This document shows positions 60,782 through 64,000 of a DNA stretch of 64,000 nt, piece after piece. This stretch comes from Christensenellaceae bacterium (GTDB taxonomy: Bacteria; Bacillota; Clostridia; Christensenellales; Christensenellaceae). A program made the position numbers and the translations under genes. A model generated the notes under the pieces. It searched no databases. It had not been told where the DNA came from and saw only the letters and a program-made list of their open reading frames with translations. Each line of letters starts with the position of its first letter. The first letter of the stretch is position 1. The stretch lies in NCBI GenBank assembly GCA_022846035.1, contig AP025580.1, positions 1,054,001-1,118,000 of the forward strand, in the 5' to 3' direction.

Positions 60782-61783
60782 ATGATTGTAGTAATGAAAA
60801 GCGATGCGACGGAAGCGGAAATTCTCAAGGTAACGGACAGGCTGGTGCAAAAGGGCATGCAGGTACAGACCAACCACGGTATTGATTGTACGGTCCTCGG
60901 CGTTTTGGGAGACACCTATACGGTGGACAAGGAAAGGATCGGTCTGATGGGCGGCGTTGAGCGCGTGGTCTCTGTGCAGGAACCCTTTAAAAAGGCGAAT
61001 CGTAAATTCCATCCGGAGGATAGCGTAATCGACGTGGATGGTATCAGAATTGGGGACGGGGATTTAAAAGTGATGGCAGGCCCCTGTTCGGTCGAATCAA
61101 CCGAGCAGCTTACATGCGTAGCGCAGAGCATCCAAAAATCGGGGGCGCAGATTTTAAGAGGCGGCGCTTTCAAGCCGCGTACTTCGCCCTATGCCTTTCA
61201 GGGACTGGGCGAACAAGGCCTCGATATTCTTGTAAATGTCAGGGACAAGGTCCACATGCCGATCGTAACGGAAATTATGGCTCCTAGGTATGTCGAGCTA
61301 TTCGCCGAAAAGGTGGATATGATACAGATCGGCGCACGCAATATGCAGAACTTTGACTTGCTCAAAGAAGTAGGACAGACAAATAAACCAATCCTTTTGA
61401 AACGCGGCCTTTCCAATACCCTGGAAGAATGGCTGATGAGCGCGGAATATATCATGTCCGGCGGTAATGAAAATGTTGTGCTGTGCGAGCGCGGTATTCG
61501 TACCTTTGAAACATATACGAGAAACACGCTTGATTTAAGCGCGATTCCGGCGGTCAAAAAAATGTCGCATTTGCCGATCGTCGTGGATCCCAGTCACGCG
61601 ACAGGACTGCCTTACATGGTGGAGCCGCTCGCCCTTGCGGCAGTGGCGGCGGGAGCGGACGGCCTTATGATAGAGGTGCATAACGATCCCAAGCATGCGC
61701 TGTGCGATGGCGCGCAGTCATTGACGCCGGAGCAGTTCGACAGTATCATGAATAAAATCAACGTTTTAAAAAGCGTGATGTAA
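60782..61783 (+). CDS. aroF: 3-deoxy-7-phosphoheptulonate synthase (type I beta), copy 2
   Basis: A 333-residue paralogue of the divergent copy, with the same layout: a regulatory domain ~1-70 ([20 protein letters not shown]), then [56 protein letters not shown] and VDPSHATG. It heads aroF-aroB-aroA and lies behind the leader peptide and attenuator, so its level should follow Phe/Tyr supply. The ATG is preceded by AAGAGGT. Confidence 0.95.
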   Translation: MIVVMKSDATEAEILKVTDRLVQKGMQVQTNHGIDCTVLGVLGDTYTVDKERIGLMGGVERVVSVQEPFKKANRKFHPEDSVIDVDGIRIGDGDLKVMAGPCSVESTEQLTCVAQSIQKSGAQILRGGAFKPRTSPYAFQGLGEQGLDILVNVRDKVHMPIVTEIMAPRYVELFAEKVDMIQIGARNMQNFDLLKEVGQTNKPILLKRGLSNTLEEWLMSAEYIMSGGNENVVLCERGIRTFETYTRNTLDLSAIPAVKKMSHLPIVVDPSHATGLPYMVEPLALAAVAAGADGLMIEVHNDPKHALCDGAQSLTPEQFDSIMNKINVLKSVM

Positions 61784-61796
61784 GGGTGGGCAAAAC

Positions 61797-62816
61797 ATGG
61801 AAAAGGTACAGGTAAATGCGGACAACGGCAGTTATGAGATTTTGATCGGAAAGGATATTCTGAACGACTCTTATTTGAAAGCGTTCACGAATTACGTCGT
61901 GGTTACGGATGAGATTGTATACGGTTTATATAAGGAACGTTTTCCGAATGCGAAATTCATTGTTCTCAAGGCGGGTGAAACGTCCAAAAGTATGGAAAAC
62001 CTTGAGCTGATTTATGATCGGCTGATGGAGTTTAAAATGGACAGGGGCGGCATATTGGCGGCTCTTGGCGGCGGCGTAGTGGGTGATATTTGCGGTTTTG
62101 CCGCGGCAACATTCAAACGCGGTATTCGCTTCGTACAATATCCGACGACCCTGCTTGCGCAGGTCGACAGCTCGGTCGGGGGAAAGGTCGCAGTCAATTT
62201 GAAAAGCGGAAAAAATATGGTCGGCGCTTTTTATCAGCCGGTTGCTGTTTTTGCGGATACCGATACACTCCAAACGTTGGATAAACGGCAATATGCGGCG
62301 GGGATGGCGGAAGTCATCAAGTATGCGTATATCGCGGACAGCAAGCTTCATCAGGATTTACAGCGCGGCGGGGAAAAGATCGACACTATCGTAAAACGTT
62401 GCTGTGAGACCAAGGCAGACTATGTGCGGCAGGATCCTTATGATACGGGAATCCGTATGCAGCTTAACTATGGACATACGATTGGACACGCCATCGAAAC
62501 TGTGGCCGGATATGGGAGATTCCTGCATGGCGAGGCCATAGCGATCGGCATGGTGTATGCTGCCCGTCTTGGCGAAGCTCTGGGGATCTCGCCTGAGGGG
62601 CTTGCGCAGGATACGATCTCGTTGTTGCGCAAATACGGTTTGCCTGTTATGCTGGAAAAGGATATTTTACTGGACGCCCTACAGATATTATTAGCGGATA
62701 AGAAAGCGGAAAACGGCGATATATATTTTGTTTTGATCGACCGCGTCGGACATGCAATCACACGCAAGCTTCCGCTTGACGTAATACAGAAAACGGTAAA
62801 GGAAATGGATATATGA
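61797..62816 (+). CDS. aroB: 3-dehydroquinate synthase
   Basis: A 339-residue NAD- and metal-dependent cyclase that turns DAHP into 3-dehydroquinate. It shows [66 protein letters not shown], the metal-binding [12 protein letters not shown] and HGEAIAIGM. It is 13 bases after aroF2, and its stop overlaps the aroA start (ATGA). Confidence 0.96.
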   Translation: MEKVQVNADNGSYEILIGKDILNDSYLKAFTNYVVVTDEIVYGLYKERFPNAKFIVLKAGETSKSMENLELIYDRLMEFKMDRGGILAALGGGVVGDICGFAAATFKRGIRFVQYPTTLLAQVDSSVGGKVAVNLKSGKNMVGAFYQPVAVFADTDTLQTLDKRQYAAGMAEVIKYAYIADSKLHQDLQRGGEKIDTIVKRCCETKADYVRQDPYDTGIRMQLNYGHTIGHAIETVAGYGRFLHGEAIAIGMVYAARLGEALGISPEGLAQDTISLLRKYGLPVMLEKDILLDALQILLADKKAENGDIYFVLIDRVGHAITRKLPLDVIQKTVKEMDI

Positions 62817-64000
62817 GACGAATTACACCATCGGTAATTTCCGGCAGCATCAAAGTGATTCCTTCCAAGAGTATCTCGCACCGTGCGCTCATTTGCGCCG
62901 CCCTCGCACGGGGAATATCATCTCTGAAAAACATTGCGCTTTCGGACGATATTGAAGCGACCGCAAACGCCCTGAGAGATATGGGCTTATGCGAGTACGA
63001 TATGGTGGGCGACTGCTGCGTCATTTCGGGCGGGCTGCACAAGAAGAGCAAGCCCGTGATCGATTGCAGGGAATCTGGTTCTACGCTGCGTTTCATTTTA
63101 CCGCTTGCGCTTGACGGAAAGGAGCATTCCCTCACCGGACGCGGACGTTTGCTTAAGCGGCCGATGGGCGGTTATGATAAAATTTTCGCGCGTAACCACG
63201 TTCATATGGAGAGGACGGAGGACAAGATCCATATTTGCGGCTCGCTCGACGGCGGAGAATACGACCTGCCAGGCGACGTGTCCTCTCAATTTATTTCGGG
63301 ACTGCTGTTTAAGCTGCCGACCCTGTTCGACGACTCGGGTCTTCATATCTCAACAGAGCCGGAATCGAGGCCGTATATTGAACTGACGCAGGAAGTGCAG
63401 AAAAATTTCAAGGTGAAGAGCCGTTGGGAGGGAAACACCATTGAAATTTCCGGACGACAGGGATATGTGGCCTGTGATATGGAAATTGAGGGCGACTATT
63501 CCCACGCGGCATTTTTCGCAGCGGCTGCCGCTATGGCCGGCAGCGTGGAAATTACGGGCCTTAGCAGCAGTTCTAAGCAGGGAGACCGCGCGATAGTCGG
63601 ATTGCTGAAATGCATGGGCGCCGAAACCGAAGAAACAGAAAGCGCCCTTGTTGTGCGCAAGGCCGCTTTGAAGCCGATTGAAGTGGATGTTTCGCAAATA
63701 CCGGACCTGGTTCCCGTGCTGGCGGTGCTTGGCTGCGCGGCACAAGGAAAAACAAGAATTTTCAACGCGGGACGCCTGCGTTACAAAGAGAGCGACAGGC
63801 TTCACGCCATAACGATGGAATTGGAAAAATTAGGAGCGGACATCGTTGAATATCAGGACAGTCTGGTGATTCATGGGAACGGAAGTATTTCCGGCGGGCA
63901 GGTCGATAGTCATAACGACCACCGCATTGCAATGGCGCTTACCGTTGCATCCTGTATCGCGAAAGATGAAATTACGGTCCATGGCGCAGGCTGTGTCAGA
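62813..64000 (+). CDS. aroA: 3-phosphoshikimate 1-carboxyvinyltransferase (EPSP synthase), cut by right edge
   Basis: The first 396 codons of EPSP synthase, which joins PEP to shikimate-3-phosphate. Visible are the N-terminal SKSISHRALICAAL, CRESGSTLRFILPLAL in place of the usual NSGTTxR block, GRGRLLKRPMGG, SSQFISGLLF, NAGRLRYKESDRL with the catalytic Glu/Arg, and DSHNDHRIAMAL. The gene runs off the window with ~30 residues missing. It overlaps the aroB stop by 4 bases. Confidence 0.95.
   Translation, partial: MRRITPSVISGSIKVIPSKSISHRALICAALARGISSLKNIALSDDIEATANALRDMGLCEYDMVGDCCVISGGLHKKSKPVIDCRESGSTLRFILPLALDGKEHSLTGRGRLLKRPMGGYDKIFARNHVHMERTEDKIHICGSLDGGEYDLPGDVSSQFISGLLFKLPTLFDDSGLHISTEPESRPYIELTQEVQKNFKVKSRWEGNTIEISGRQGYVACDMEIEGDYSHAAFFAAAAAMAGSVEITGLSSSSKQGDRAIVGLLKCMGAETEETESALVVRKAALKPIEVDVSQIPDLVPVLAVLGCAAQGKTRIFNAGRLRYKESDRLHAITMELEKLGADIVEYQDSLVIHGNGSISGGQVDSHNDHRIAMALTVASCIAKDEITVHGAGCVR

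Noticed and set aside
60395-61012. Long minus-strand frame overlapping aroF copy 2 and its leader
   Set aside because: It lies antisense to a well-supported gene, has no ribosome site and no recognisable domain; it is a shadow of the coding strand.

Overview
The window is a 64 kb piece of a bacterial chromosome, almost certainly from a strictly anaerobic member of the Clostridia (Bacillota). The signs are a CtsR/McsA/ClpC heat-shock operon with a CtsR box, Gram-positive style promoters and Shine-Dalgarno sites, Fe-S-type PurF, a glycyl radical enzyme with its activase, corrinoid proteins, a TagO-type wall-polymer transferase, and moderate-GC coding sequence rich in GCG/CGC codons. A gut organism is likely. 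I cannot fix the genus from sequence alone.

Layout. 1-15397 (+): the end of galU, S-adenosylhomocysteine recycling (ahcY plus a SAH/MTA deaminase), a lipoprotein, a B12-binding radical SAM protein, ctsR-mcsA-clpC (no mcsB), tagO, a divergent cobalamin adenosyltransferase-like gene, and guaB - LarE-like gene - guaA. 15386-24128: an 8.7 kb, visibly more AT-rich mobilizable element inserted exactly at the 3' end of guaA. It carries an XRE repressor, Xis, a Tn916-type tyrosine integrase, a RepA-like ATPase, a MobV relaxase, TnpV, and two drug-resistance type genes (an ABC-F protein behind an attenuator, and a lincosamide nucleotidyltransferase). 24129-34262: the displaced guaA terminator, two small genes, a purine permease and the operon purECFMNHD. 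34274-39150 (-): a lysine-pathway operon asd-dapA-dapB plus a FAD protein, behind a lysine riboswitch. Its DapB carries an aspartokinase-like ACT regulatory tail.

39170-45495 (+): an M20 peptidase, a methyltransferase, Hsp33, a TPR protein, an HD hydrolase and an rRNA methyltransferase. Then come tRNA-Pro(CGG) and tRNA-Thr(CGT) on the minus strand, a secreted DUF1002 protein, a CDF transporter and a CopA-type ATPase. 50200-57297 holds a corrinoid protein, a ferredoxin-less RACo-like activator and an ACT protein, facing a glycyl radical enzyme/activase pair and a divergent AraC regulator. 57453-64000 holds tRNA-Ala(CGC), a cell-wall hydrolase, and two divergent DAHP synthase genes. The second DAHP synthase leads an aroF-aroB-aroA operon behind a Phe/Tyr-rich leader peptide and a 13-bp attenuator hairpin.

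The most notable points are these. (1) The element's att ends show how guaA's last codons were exchanged (native EWE end displaced 8.7 kb away). (2) DapB is fused to a tandem ACT domain, under a lysine riboswitch. (3) The aromatic operon has a Phe/Tyr leader-peptide attenuator, in a Clostridium-like organism. (4) A glycyl radical enzyme of unassigned substrate has an unusual CGE active-site motif. (5) A corrinoid protein and a truncated activator have no methyltransferase beside them. (6) A LarE-like PP-loop protein with a changed loop sits between guaB and guaA. All functional statements come from reading motifs by eye. No database search was run.
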